64,000 bases of DNA from Acanthosepion esculentum. Taxonomy: Eukaryota; Mollusca; Cephalopoda; Sepiida; Sepiidae. The translations under genes were made by a program, and so were the position numbers. Numbering within the stretch: the first letter of the stretch is position 1; every line of letters begins with the position of its first letter. The notes below the pieces were generated by a model that saw only the letters and a program-made list of their open reading frames with translations, did not search any database and was not told the origin of the DNA. Location of the stretch: NCBI GenBank assembly GCA_964036315.1, contig OZ038508.1, positions 44,099,435-44,163,434 on the forward strand, given 5' to 3'. Positions 1-10,935 of the stretch are shown piece by piece.

Positions 1-215
1 ATGTCTTGACGTGGTCTCGCGATTTCAGTCACATGACATGGCTTCCCTCTGTCTTTTTCTATAAACGTTTTAATGGTAGTTTTTCTAATGATCTCCGCCA
101 CTTGGTGCCTCTGTATCATAGATTTTACTGTATTACTCGATTGCCAAGTATGTCTCATCGTTTTACTGTTTAAATATTTGGATAAAACCATAATTTATTT
201 TATATTCTCGCACTT
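1..215 (+). mobile_element. LINE fragment, jockey-like RT C-terminal region
   Basis: The sequence aligns by eye with the region just after the reverse transcriptase in LINE copy A (about 19136-19330): both read 'ggtctcg', then 'tttcagtcac', then 'tttctataaacg/ctacaaatac', then 'atgatctc', and finally 'aatgtctcatc'. In the family this is the conserved stretch around 'SRFQSLxHRRDV..LFYKY'. Frames are broken, so it is a dead 3' piece. It is cut by the window edge on its 5' side and followed by a hammerhead-like repeat. Confidence 0.7.
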
Positions 216-257
216 CTCACCTGTGGAATTATCTTCCGATTGATTGCTTCATTCAGT

Positions 258-612
258 ATCTGTCTATATTTCTGAGATGAGGTATTACGTATACACTATT
301 TACATTGTTCGAACTATCATCCTCATCTGTGTTGCCATATTTATCACAACGTTTCGGACGTTGTACGCCCCGGACTTCTTCAGGTGGTTGGAATGTCGAA
401 CTGAAACCTTTATTTCGCTCGCTGGTTTAGGCTGTTCTAGTTGCACGTGCCATGTCTAATGGATGTCAGCTATCAGTTATCTCCTGTTAATTCCACTTTC
501 CATGTTCTACACCACCTTCACCAGATATTGAACTCACACTGTTTCGGTCCTGTCACTTGATCTAACAAACGTCTTTATCCACTGTGCCATGTGTCCTTGC
601 TTCCTTGCCACG
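258..612 (-). repeat. Composite repeat, copy 1: B-box-like segment plus hammerhead-like segment
   Basis: Read on the minus strand, 612-458 holds a tRNA-like patch with a B-box-like motif (GAGTTCAATATC near 535-525). After a short linker comes 455-258, which contains CTGAAGA (383-377), a GC-rich arm pair and GAAA (355-352). The same two-part arrangement recurs at 2668-3015 and 20268-20612. In this copy the two stem II arms have both mutated and no longer pair well, so it is probably inactive. The right-hand end matches 'AGAAATATAGACAG' found in the other copies. No Pol III A box is convincing. Confidence 0.65.
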
Positions 613-1784
613 TATAATATCCAAAATTTGAATACAACCTCAATCGTAATCGTTTGTCATCCTGAAGTTTATTCTTATATTGTCTTTTCCCCTCAACAAA
701 TTTTTCTCAGTCTCTTCTACTCCCAGAAATAGCATATTATCTTCCTGTGCGTGACTTAGTAATATCTACATATCGGAGCTCAATTTCAAAATTGAGAATT
801 TGAATGTTGGAGTAAAAAAACAATAGGAATTTTATCTCGAATATTTTATTTAATTTTTCCAAAAGTCCTTATTTGTCTAATATTTTCTCCGTCTTTTAAT
901 TCGACATAGACATTAAAATACATCAAATTCCAGGACAGGAGGCACATTTGCGCAGAATGTTCATCCATTATTGCCTTCAAAAGGAGAAGTTAAGCTTCAA
1001 TTTTTGATGTTTGTCGCGTTCTAAAAGGGTCGGTACTGGCTAGTAATGGAACATATCTAACCCTAACCCTATATGTACATGTGTGGTTCTCCAAATGTAA
1101 CTGTGAGCTGACCGATCATCGTATGGGGAAACGTAAAAATGTTGTGGATATAGACGCCTTGTCATGCGGTAAGCGTTAAGGAACTGGTCTGGGTGACTAT
1201 TATAATTATGATCGCCCCATACATGTGTAAACTATGCTAAGGGGATTAAAAAAACAATTGTTTTCTCGACCGTATGACACGAGGCGGAAGGTCATATCAC
1301 AGGGAATCATCCTCTAAGCTGTACCTTCCTCATTTCACTTAAAGAAAGGCCAAATCTTAATGCTTGAGGTGACACAAAATGTAAGCACCAATTGAAGGCC
1401 GATAAATTATGGTATTAATCAAACAATGATCTTGCAGGCGTATATAAATAATATCACTACGGCTAAGTTTACAGGCTCGTGCAATGCATTTTTTTTTTCA
1501 TTATCAAAATAATTCAGATTTATTCCACCGAATTTCCGCGTAAGCATCTCCACGCACAGACGGGGTATAATTAGGCCCAAAAAATATTACACTAAGGAAT
1601 AAATATGTTTAAGATTATTTAAATTCGTAATCGTAAAAGTCCAAATTACCAGTTTCTATATAGTAAACATTTGGTATTCATTAAACACTTGGTGTGGGTG
1701 TTGGTTTTGATTTATAAATTTCTTTTAGTCAAACTGTTTTTCAGGAGAGTTGACTTCTCAAGTTCAATAAATGTTATAGATGCT
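613..1784. other. No recognised feature (AT-rich)
   Basis: I see no coding frame, RNA gene or familiar repeat. A short TAACCCTAACCC-like run near 1057-1070 is too short to mean a telomeric array. Confidence 0.5.
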
Positions 1785-1862
1785 CTTATTATTGATGCGG
1801 AGAGCCGAGTTCAAATTCCAGATGGGTTCATTCTATACACGCACGCGCAAATACACTCACGA
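1785..1862 (+). mobile_element. SINE fragment (tRNA-like B box)
   Basis: 'ggagagccgagttcaaattcc' ending in a B-box-like GAGTTCAAATTCC, followed by 'gggttcattctatacac' and 'cgcgcaaatac'. The same order is seen in the middle of the 5S-derived SINEs at 9365-9755 and 50735-51110. Only the middle of the element is present. Confidence 0.5.
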
Positions 1863-2106
1863 TAAGTAGGAATTCTCAAGAATATTAATGCAGTATTTAA
1901 TAGAACAAAACATTATTTATACAATCTAGAAAGGGTTGATAAACCGTAAAAAAACAAATAAATCGATCTAATATAGTTGTGATGTTTCTTCTGGTTTTCA
2001 TTATTTTTTTCTCCGAATTACATGAACTAACATATTTTTTGCTTTTGCTTATAGAAGTGTTGAACTTATGTAAACTTATGTTTGCTATTTTTTGTTTTGT
2101 TTTTTA

Positions 2107-2600
2107 AGCTTATCACCCCAAGCAAGGCTGGAGGCCACTAGCACGCAAGGGGTTACAGAAGGTTTGGAGGAAGAGCAGATAGGAGCGGTAAAGGAGAGGA
2201 TGTGGAGAAAGATAGTGGATCGATCAAGGCAAGGGGGTTGCAGAAGATTTGGAGCGAGAGCAGATAGGAATGAAAGGTGAAAGGATGTGGAGAAGGGAAG
2301 TGGCTAAATCAAGGCAACTGTAGATATCGATTGACGTTACACTTAAATAGTTGGAGATTGTATTTGTCAGGGAAACAGGGATAGGGAAGGGAGTTCCACA
2401 GGCGAGATGTGCGAGACATGAAGCTATTGGAGTAGAAGAGACGTCTACATCTAACAGTTTCAACGGTGAAGAGGTGGGAACGGGATGCCAGCCTCGTAGG
2501 ACGTTTAAATTCATGAGGCCTAGGAATCAGCGAAAGCAGCTCTTCGGAGAAATTACCGTGAAAGTATTTGTAAAAAAGACAGAGCGAGGCAACGTCGCGT
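2107..2600 (-). mobile_element. LINE 3' end, family alpha (RT C-terminus plus 3' UTR)
   Basis: On the minus strand the true frame contains 'SRTSRLWNSLP', 'CFPDKYNLQLFK' and 'NVNRYLQLP' followed by a stop (about 2440-2310). This is the typical C-terminus of jockey/CR1-type LINE polyproteins. About 200 bp of 3' UTR follows, ending near 'GGGGTGATAAGCTT' at 2107. Two more copies lie at 13450-13722 and 41840-42292. The longer 96-codon frame at 2224-2514 is a shifted shadow of this region. It is 5'-truncated, as is usual for LINEs. Confidence 0.85.
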
Positions 2601-2667
2601 GATTCTGTAGTGCCAGATTAGAAAGTCAGAAAGAAAGTCTACTTAAGGATTTAAACGATTTATTCAA

Positions 2668-3015
2668 CATTTGTCTATATTTCAGTGATGAGCTGTTGTA
2701 ACTATTTACACTATTTAAATTGTTCGGATTGTTGTCCTCATTTCTATTGTCATATTCACGATGTTTCAGCCTTTGTACACTCCGGCCTTCTTCAGTTGAT
2801 ATACTTTAGAATTTCCAAACGAACCCTTTCATTTTTTTCCGCTGTGCTGTATATTGTTCTAGTTCCACGTAACATGACTTTTCTGGATATCTCAATTTCA
2901 GTTATTTCCTTTTATTAATTGAAATCTCCAAGTTTTTGTTCACATCCACCTTGGCCAGGTATTGAACTCACGGCTCTTCGGTTTAAGTGACTGGATTACC
3001 TCAACGAACGCTTTT
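2668..3015 (-). repeat. Composite repeat, copy 2: B-box-like segment plus hammerhead-like segment
   Basis: Minus strand: the 5' part starts next to the (TA)n tract with 'GCGTTCGTTGAGG' and 'GAGTTCAATACC' (B-box-like). It is followed by 'TGTTACGTGGAACTAGAAC', then CTGAAGA (2795-2789), a GGCC-containing arm and GAAA (2767-2764). Stem II is weakened (only GCC/GGC pairs). Layout and order match 258-612 and 20268-20612. Confidence 0.65.
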
Positions 3016-3017
3016 AT

Positions 3018-3144
<127 letters not shown>

Positions 3145-3302
3145 GCTCGTGGAACAAGAACAATCTACCCTAATACAGGTTTCGGTTCGAAATTCTAATG
3201 CATATCACCTGGGGAATACATGGACGGACAATAGCCGAAACGTTGAGGATATGACAATAAAGATGAGGACAACAGTTCGAAAAGTTGTTGATATTGTATA
3301 AA
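3145..3302 (+). repeat. Hammerhead-like repeat, family H2, copy 3 (degenerate)
   Basis: Starts 'ATGGCTCGTGGAAC' directly after (TA)n and includes GAAACGTTG (3237-3245) and the 'GATGAGGACAACAGTTCGAA' 3' part shared with the H2 family. The upstream core is CTGGGGA rather than CTGANGA. Orientation is opposite to copies 1 and 2. Confidence 0.6.
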
Positions 3303-3690
3303 CGGATTTATTCGTCTCACTCAATATTTAATCATTTACAAAATTTAGTTTACAAAATATTAAAATCACTCAGAAAACATACTTTATTGCCGCTTTTAGA
3401 CCAGCTTTCTTCTCTCGTGTAAATTAATTCAAATTGTCCGACTGTGTTTATATCAGGACACAAATCGAGACTTTCATATGGATGTCAACGATGGTGCTGA
3501 CCCATTCAGAAATATCTAAACTGTCAGCTTTACACAATCGATGTTTTATGATCAATGGTTAAAAATGTATTTCTGGGGTTCTTGGCGAAGACCATACTTC
3601 TTCTTTAATTGTAGAATGTTGCTACAGAATCAGAAATAAAACTGTACAAAATAACAAAAAGCACACCACTTGAGGACAAACAACTACAGC

Positions 3691-4012
3691 ATGATTTAAA
3701 ATGGATAGCACATGTGATATGAATCATTTAAAATGGATAGCACATGTAATATGAATCATTTAAAATGGATAGCACATGTAATATGAATCATTTAAAATGG
3801 ATAGCACGTGTAATATGAATCATTTAAAATGGATAGCACATATAATATGAATCATTTAAAATGGATAGCACATGTAATATGAATCATTTAAAATTGATAG
3901 CACATGTAATATGAATCATTTAAAATGGATAGCACATGTAATATGAATCATTTAAAATGGATAGCACATGCAATATGAATCATTTAAAATGGATAGCACA
4001 TGTAATATGAAG
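3691..4012. repeat. 32-bp minisatellite, about 10 units
   Basis: The unit 'ATCATTTAAAATGGATAGC' plus 'ACATGTAATATGA' repeats at exactly 32-bp spacing (ATGGATAG at 3701, 3733, 3765 and so on to 3989). Units differ by only one or two bases, so the array expanded recently. There are no spacers, so it is not a CRISPR. Confidence 0.97.
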
Positions 4013-5059
4013 AGAAAACATTGACATAATTACGATGTTGACATTCAACTTTACTTCAAATAAAAGGTTAGGAAGGACCCCCCCCGCAAACAATACTGGA
4101 AAGAGCGATAACAGTTACTGAACTTGATTAAACCTAATTTCCTGAAAGAGAAAGATGTTATATACTTCAACCGTTAACAGTGCTGGCTTCTCGGTCAATG
4201 AATGCCAAATGATTCCTTGTAGGGAAACGACTTTATCAACACAATTACCAATGTTCAAAAAATGTCCTATTTTTAACTAGGGCATGAGTAGCAGATGGCG
4301 ATGACAAGAGAAAACTGAATCGTTAATGGGTATAATTTTCTTTCGGAGAGCTAAATTAGACACCGAGCCAATAAAATATGTATACAGATTCCGGAGAACC
4401 AGGTTTCTCTTCGTGGCGGACCTCCCTACTCAAAAAAAAAAAAATTAAAAGCCTTCAAAATTTCAAACTAAACCAGTTTTGATCCTTGATTTCTGTCACA
4501 TATGCAGATTCTTCAACCAGGAATTAGACACTATTTGTCTTAATTCTAATGTTCATATTTAGGGACACACTATGCATTAACATTTGAATCTCTGGATCAA
4601 TCTAAGCCCAAATACCTACCTCGAGTTTCGATGCCTTCGAAGTTTCACAGTGAGCTCAAAACAAACGTAATACTGACATCTTCAGTTATCCTTCATCAGC
4701 ATAATAGTTTCGGAAATCGTTCTACATATGACCAAGATGGATACGTCGTGGGAGACATTGAAGACATTGCGCTCAAATAAATGAATATTTGATGACGAAA
4801 TTTATCGTATATTTGAATATCCTTAAGCCATTCATGCAATATGATACATTGTGAAGGAGTTGGATATTAACAGCGCGCTCAAATTGAACGTAATATGAAC
4901 ACTTGCTAATATTTCTTTACGAGCTGTACTCTTTCCGAAATCACTCTATGCATGACTAAGGGCGATATTTTATAGGAAACCTTGGGTAAACGTTATAATA
5001 ATTAAGATAAAGAAAAAACTTGAAACAACAAATATCTGGTTCTACAGAAAGATGCTGAT
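4013..5059. other. No recognised feature
   Basis: AT-rich single-copy-looking DNA with short homopolymers (C8 near 4079, A12 near 4432). I find no supported gene. Confidence 0.5.
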
Positions 5060-5345
5060 GATCAGTCAGTCAGTTATGTGCTATGCATAATACATGCTTA
5101 CGCGATCATGTATCTTTCGATACATGACTGACGAGTAGGTTTCTGCGGTAGACCAGTTGCCATCCAAAGCTATAGAACGCAGTTTGTCCTGCTATTTACC
5201 CATAGTTGGAGGGGGAGAAAATGCGGATTCATACGTTTCCCAAGGATATCAGGACGTAAGTGAATCTAATGGATTCGACTGGAATTCGAACTCGGCTCTC
5301 CGATTCCTCAATCCGAGTCGCTATCCATTACTCCACTGGATACCA
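5060..5345 (-). mobile_element. tRNA-derived SINE, family S1
   Basis: On the minus strand the element starts with 'GTGGAGTAATGGATAGCGAC', a tRNA-like A-box region, followed by B box GAGTTCGAATTCC. It ends through 'GGCAACTGGTC' toward 'CACATAACTGACTGA'. The same structure occurs at 13770-14060 (minus) and 46248-46560 (plus). Length is about 290-310 bp. The 3' tail motif is common to all three copies, which supports one family. Confidence 0.8.
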
Positions 5346-5539
5346 TTAACTGAATACGCGAGCAATTATGAAGTTTTAGAAAAAATAGAAACTGAAAGAG
5401 TATGCTTGAAATTTGTAGTGTACATAATGAGGAAAATGTGCTTGGAAAGTTTAAAAGTGACAAGGTAAGAGAGAGGAAGGAAAGCAGTGCAAGAACCTAC
5501 ATAACGAGCTTACGTAAATGATTGGTAAGTTAGGGATTA

Positions 5540-5540
<1 letters not shown>

Positions 5541-5633
<93 letters not shown>

Positions 5634-5736
5634 TAATATATATATAATATATATATATATAAATAATATATATATATATAATAATAATAATAATATATAT
5701 ATATATATATATGTATGTTGATATATATATATATGT
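5541..5736. repeat. Compound (TC)n(TA)n(AATA)n microsatellite
   Basis: About 37 bp of TC followed by about 150 bp of TA with AATAAT interruptions. All protein-like frames here are Ser-Leu or Tyr-Ile dipeptide artefacts. Confidence 0.97.
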
Positions 5737-5759
5737 ATGTTGAAACAAAAAAAATGAAA

Positions 5760-7167
5760 CATTTTATAAAACATACATATAACAAACTATTTCTAATTCT
5801 AACATTTAAAATATAATTCTTGAAAATGGCTAAATGTATAGCCGAAAGCGCACGGATAAAAAGAACATTCGGACAATTTGAATATAATTTGTCATCCGGA
5901 AAGAAAAAAATTATTAGATCCCACGAGAAATTATATAAAAAGCTAAATAAAAGCACCTTGTCAGTCGTTTTTTAATGAAATGTGCATATATATGTATGTA
6001 TAGATCAATTTACAAACTTTACTAACGGCTACAAGCTACGGGAAAGTGGAATGTCATGAACTGTACGTCCTCATTGGAAACGGCATATAGAAGACGAAAA
6101 CAAGATTCGCCATGAGGAAGCGGGGTATTAATAGCGTACACAAACGGAAAATAATGCAGACCTTTTCTATTGTTCTTCGTGATATTAGCTGTTCTGAGAT
6201 TCTTCGAAGGAAACGGTGGAAACTATCTTTTATAATAATTAAATGCACTGAACAATGAAATCACCATTTCTTTAGGTATTTTTTAAGTGCGACAAAAAAT
6301 TAAATTCGTTATGAAAGAGAAACGCCGTTAACAATGAAGATAGCAGTTCTAAAATTCGTTGGATGATGTCGCCAGTGGCGAATAGTGTATGACGACAGAC
6401 AAAATGTCTAAATAGGTATTTATTTGGACGTTATTATTGAATCACTATACCTAATGTGTTGAAATTGAAAGAATATAATAGTTTTAGTGCGCATGCGTCT
6501 GTTTAACAAAGAAGCAGCTATATGCAGCCAAGAACTTTTTCCGTTTATAGATCACAAACCCCCGTTCATTTCCCTATGGCGGGGGGAGACTGTCGGTATA
6601 AGCAAATACAATATAGACATCATCACATCATTAATGCACAAAAGGGAGCACTGCACGCCGTAAAGATTTATCAGGACGGAGCGCCTTGAGGTAGCCAAGC
6701 GTAAACGAGACAAGGAAGTCATTGGGGTCACATTGGTCTGTTGACCTGACAATTGATAAAAAAATAGATTTTTGTATTTATTTTATGAGAATACAAAACG
6801 GAAACTAGCGAAAAAAAAATTAACGTCTAATCGACTTTCCAGTCAGTAAATTTTGTGCATTTATTTGATATAGAAATTTATTATAGGCACAAAGCCATGG
6901 GGACAAGCATGGCTATTGACTGTTGGCATAGGAAAGCTAATGACGAATGAATCGAGAATGTGTGAGGACAGACACATGGGAACACAACCACGGGCACATA
7001 ATGAGAGACTTGATCATAAGTTTGATTCTTTCTTAAATTCTCTGGATGTGTATGCTCAGTACTGACTTAGCGATTGCGCGTATTAATTAAAGTAAGTGAA
7101 CACTTTTTAAGTAAATTTGTATGCGGCCCTTATTCAAAATTGACAAATAATTTTGCTTTCATAACAT

Positions 7168-7170
<3 letters not shown>
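5760..7170. other. No recognised feature
   Basis: AT-rich sequence. Only short chance frames (under 70 codons) and no familiar repeat seen. Confidence 0.45.

Positions 7171-7171
<1 letters not shown>

Positions 7172-7228
<57 letters not shown>
7172..7228. repeat. (TA)n microsatellite
   Basis: About 57 bp of TA. It abuts the outer end of the hammerhead-like repeat at 7229-7345. Confidence 0.97.
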
Positions 7229-7230
<2 letters not shown>

Positions 7231-7345
7231 TTAAAAGTTAAAGAAAAACAGACCACCTTACGGTTCCATTTGTTACAATTTATTTCACCAGAGATTTTAT
7301 TTTCCTCTGGATCTTCAGACTTCACTTTCAAGTGTGAAAAAATGA
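7229..7345 (-). repeat. Hammerhead-like terminal repeat, family H1 (single)
   Basis: Minus strand: CTGAAGA (7318-7312), then a perfect six-base-pair arm pair CCAGAG/CTCTGG (7310-7305 with 7293-7288), then GAAA (7286-7283), then 'TGGAACCGTAAGGTGG' and (TA)n. CTGANGA, hairpin and GAAA is the hammerhead catalytic core order. Stem III and stem I are not convincing in this copy. It shares its 3' part with the palindrome at 7539-7732 and lies downstream of the PLE endonuclease on the same strand. Confidence 0.6.
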
Positions 7346-7492
7346 ATTTAAAATTTAAACTGTTGAAGGGAAGTATTAAGCTTATATAAGCTGACTTAGA
7401 GGTTACTGAGGGATATTATGAGAGACATGGTCGAATTTAGAGAGGGAAGGGATAGTTTTAAATTTTATTTTTTATTTTAGTTATAATTCACT

Positions 7493-7538
<46 letters not shown>

Positions 7539-7732
7539 ATTTAAATAAAAACAGGTTGCTTTAAGGTTCTATATAATAAATTATTTCACCACAGCCCTTT
7601 CAAAGGACAGTGGATCATCAGATTTATTTCCAAAATTTTGGAAATAAATCTGATGATCCACTGTCCTTTAAAAGGGCTGTGGTGAAATAATTTATTATAT
7701 GGAACCTTAAAGCAATGTGTTTTTATTTAAAT
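7539..7732. repeat. Near-perfect palindrome: two H1 repeats head to head
   Basis: The two 97-bp arms are reverse complements with few mismatches and meet at CCAAAATTTTGG (7630-7641). Each arm, read outward, holds CTGATGA, an extended hairpin (CCAC/GTGG plus CCTT/AAGG), GAAA, an A+T stem III (7687-7690 with 7695-7698) and an NUH-compatible ATA. The right arm's core is at 7650-7656 and 7684-7687. Flanks are (TA)n or TA-linked repeat. Stem I is not obvious. Confidence 0.9.
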
Positions 7733-7811
7733 TATTAGCTCTGATTTACATTGAGCTCTCTGGATTCTATCCTCATTGGGTCTTCCCATACGGATTACCT
7801 AGTTTTTCGTA

Positions 7812-7815
<4 letters not shown>
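7733..7815 (+). repeat. Repeat block J, shared with 15471-15525
   Basis: 'ACGGATTACCTAGTTTTTCG' followed by TAAAC and (TA)n. The reverse complement of this block, also bounded by (TA)n, is at 15471-15525. It is a short dispersed repeat whose edge is a TA array. Confidence 0.75.

Positions 7816-7877
<62 letters not shown>
7816..7877. repeat. (TA)n microsatellite
   Basis: About 62 bp of pure TA between repeat block J and the PLE remnant. Confidence 0.97.
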
Positions 7878-7880
<3 letters not shown>

Positions 7881-7997
7881 AAGTGTTGTGAGGGTTTTTT
7901 TGTAAATACGCATGAAACAGTTCTGCTATAATTTTATAATTGTTCCCAGTGCAAGGGTGATAACAAGAGATGGTAAATGGAAAAATGGTGTTAATTA

Positions 7998-8395
7998 TTA
8001 GTTAACACAAATATATCTTAAATCATTGCTACTGTACGCATAACAAATTTTATTCAGTTTTGGTTGCTTGCTTTTGATATAGACTGCTTCTAGAATTTGA
8101 AGTATTTGTTTATTATTTTCATGTTGTAGTATATTGTTGTTGTCAACAAGTATTTTCCTGTAATGTGTTTTTAAATGTTCTGCGATAGAACTTGTATCAG
8201 ATAAATGTTGTGTAAGACGTGATGATAATGTTGTGGTTGTCAAGCCAACATATGTAGTTACTTTTTTTTCAGAGATAAATTCTCTCAAAGGACATATAAA
8301 ATGATATACAACCTTGGTCTTTCCAAAATACTATTTGACCGAGAAGAGTTATTGCGTATGATTAAGTTGGTTGTATTAAATTTAGCGTAATATAC
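7998..8395 (-). pseudogene. Penelope-like element (PLE) C-terminal GIY-YIG endonuclease remnant
   Basis: An open frame of 96 codons (8288-7998) contains 'TYVGLTTTTLSSRLTQHL' near its N-terminus, then 'SSIAEHLKTHYRK', then 'LEAVYIKSKQPKLN' before the stop. Upstream, in a shifted frame, come 'YYAKFNTTNLIIRNN' and 'VYHFICPL'. This order (linker, CP motif, YVG(L/Q)T, R, H, EA.YIK..P.LN) is that of the GIY-YIG domain at the C-terminus of Penelope-like retroelements, which nicks target DNA for reverse transcription. The RT itself is missing, cut off near 8400, and a frameshift separates linker and domain, so the element is dead. H1 hammerhead-like repeats lie on its 3' side, as expected of PLE terminal repeats. 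Confidence 0.85.
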
Positions 8396-8466
8396 TGGGA
8401 TCGGTGGGGAATCTATTAGTACGTATTCTCAAGGCCCTCTATATCAAACGCAACCAAACAACAATG

Positions 8467-8470
<4 letters not shown>

Positions 8471-8542
<72 letters not shown>
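8471..8542. repeat. (TA)n microsatellite
   Basis: About 72 bp of TA next to the truncated 5' edge of the PLE remnant. Confidence 0.97.
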
Positions 8543-8545
<3 letters not shown>

Positions 8546-9364
8546 CCCCTCCAAATGTATTGGAAAAGCAAGGCCAATTCCTTTGTTTTTGTTGCTTTCG
8601 AAAAACATTTGTGTTTAAGATCAAAAGATAAATATAAGACAAGCGTTCAGAAATTCAGTTTTATTTCTTGGTATTTACATTTAGATATATTAAAATCGCC
8701 ATTTGAATTTTTTAATTTCGCGCATGCGCGTTGTTTGTTGTGATTTTATCAAATGCAAGGTATAGTAGAGTGAGTTGAGCACAGTCTGTGAGAAAAAAAA
8801 AGGACAATGACGCGATTCACTCCACCAAAAATTTGGAAACGGCATGCTATTCTGCTTGGTATTCGCGCCTGAAGCTCTAATACGAACAGTTCAGTGTGTT
8901 TGGGTGTAAATCTGAGCACAGTGCAGAGGATTCGGAAAGAGTTGGATGATTCTAATGGTGAGTACGAAGCCACGGCAGCGTGATGGGGGAGACAAATAAG
9001 GAACAAAATTTACTAAAAACAAAAGGCATGTAATTAACCTCATAGTGAATGTAAAGCAGAAAAATTTCTCACGACCCACCCATGCGACACTGGGAATGAA
9101 GAATGTTCTCATTCTGCCCGCACACGAATTGTATTGGGTTAAATCTAATTAAAAGTATATGTAATATATGATCCAAAACAAGTCATTTATTTACTTACCC
9201 ATATTCCAATTTTGGGATTACTTATTATTGGAGCATACTCCACCATTTCCTAAACTACACAATGTCCCATACAATTCCTCATCTAAGTAATGATCAGGCT
9301 CATCATGTGCTTAACATCAGTAATCGAATAATAACGCCTTCTACATGACTTAATCATCAATAAT
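8543..9364. other. No recognised feature
   Basis: No supported gene or repeat. Frames here are short and lack recognisable motifs. Confidence 0.45.
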
Positions 9365-9755
9365 GATTGATTGATCTCTTTTTTTTTACGGCTGATCAAA
9401 GTTTTGCAGGTTATTTAAAACGAGAAATTCCTTTTGTATTCTAAGAAGGTTTTGGAGGTAATAATGTTTTAATGATGCACGTCCTACTAATTAACCCATA
9501 TGTGGGAGGAGAAGAGTTTGATTGATAACTTTCCTAAGGGTCTTTACGCGTAAACGAATACAACGAACCCAACTGGAATTTGAAATCGACTCCCGATTTC
9601 ACATTCCGAGCAATTATACGTTACACTTCACTTACATCCAAGCTTACAGCAGATGGAATTCTCAAGCGGTCGCCATTCTATGTCCTGTCGTCGGTTAACT
9701 TCAGTGATCGTATGTGATCCGGTGTTTCATCGTGATATGGTCGTAAGATTTAATC
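9365..9755 (-). mobile_element. 5S rRNA-derived SINE with tRNA-like middle, family S2
   Basis: On the minus strand the element begins (about 9750-9650) with 'TCTTACGACCATATCACG', 'ATGAAACACCGGATC' and 'CGATCACTGAAGTTAA', and closes with 'CTGTAAGCTTGG'. These match the start, box A region and 3' end of 5S rRNA. A tRNA-like middle with 'GATTTCAAATTCC' follows, then 'CGCGTAAA' and 'TATGGGTTAATTAGTAGG', and finally an AT-rich tail. The head-middle-tail order is the same at 47885-48300 and 50735-51110. The 5S part has diverged and is not a functional 5S gene. Confidence 0.8.
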
Positions 9756-9779
9756 GTAAAAAAATGCACACAACGTATG

Positions 9780-10060
9780 ACCAAACCCGATACAACCAAG
9801 TTTACCAGATCTCGCCGCTCTTAATCCATTTTGAGCCCTTTGAACGCTTCTGGCCAATTGTGATGACATCTCCGTTGCACAGAGTTGTCCACTAAAATCA
9901 AATTAACGCGTCAAACTAAATTGACTATTGTTCAGCTGTGGACTTAGCCTTCACAGCCATCTCCGTCACCGCCAGCAGAAGGTTTAAAGTGAACGAGGGG
10001 ATAAGATGACGACCACGATGCTCGGTTGTAAGCGGGTAGCGCCGATGACAATGAAATGTA
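9780..10060 (+). mobile_element. LINE ORF1-like region, relic
   Basis: This segment aligns with 16310-16500 of the LINE A 5' region: 'cccgatacaaccaagtttac' versus 'cccgatgcgaccaggtttac', then 'cagatctcgc', then a tail containing 'cagccatctccgtcaccgcc'. Its frames are broken. It lies just after the 5S-derived SINE. No function can be assigned to the encoded Arg/Ser/Pro-rich peptide. Confidence 0.6.
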
Positions 10061-10935
10061 AATACTGGAATTTAATTTTTGGAGGAAGAGGTTCTTGGCC
10101 GAGAATTTATTAGCTTCCAACTCCAAGAAAGAGATTAAATTATAGAGAATGATATATAAGAATAATTTGTGATATATTTCAAAAGAAAAAATGGCGTTCG
10201 GATGCACAGTAGTAGAATCAGCTCACAATGTGTCTTAGGCATAAGACATGCCAAATTTCGAGAGTGAAATTTTTGTTAACCAGTTACTAGGCAAAACAAA
10301 ACAGCTATGAATAGCATTGGAATTCACAAAGTTATTCTCATCTCAGATAAGATCGATCAGATATTCATTAATGATGAAGAGACAATCTTCGCATTTGCTG
10401 CAGGTAGTCGTACACACGAAGAAGTCATTTTGCCTGAGTTTTCACGTGTCTTTATGTGATTGACACAAACGGAAAGGAAAGAGAAGACAGTGAATATTTT
10501 AAGAGAAACCTTATGCATTAACTGCATTTAAGATAAAGTATATATCATTTCTCTTTATCATGTTAATGGTTTAAACATCTGCATTCTTTTTTTTCCTATA
10601 CGCCTACGAAATTTGAAAAACATTTAATGCCCCCCCCCCAAAAAAAAACAAACACATTATATCATTTAATCCCAGATTGATTAATTAATTATTAATTGTT
10701 AATTGAAATATGCATATTTTATTTTGTCCAACCTCATATGAAATTTGGAGGAAATATTTTGTATGGACACAACGCCGCATAAATTCGGACATTTGATACA
10801 AAATGATTTTTTTATTATCTGGAAATGAAATTATTGCTATCCTTACCCACCCCGATACATTTCCAACACGCTTTTTGTCCTCCTCCTTCTTCTTCGCATC
10901 CTCCTTCTCACTTCCTATCATAGCCAACGTTGTGC

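Noticed and set aside
1057..1070. Telomere-like TAACCC repeat
   Set aside because: Only about two units; too short to mean anything.
3691..4012. Possible CRISPR array
   Set aside because: The 32-bp unit is continuous with no unique spacers, and the genome is animal.
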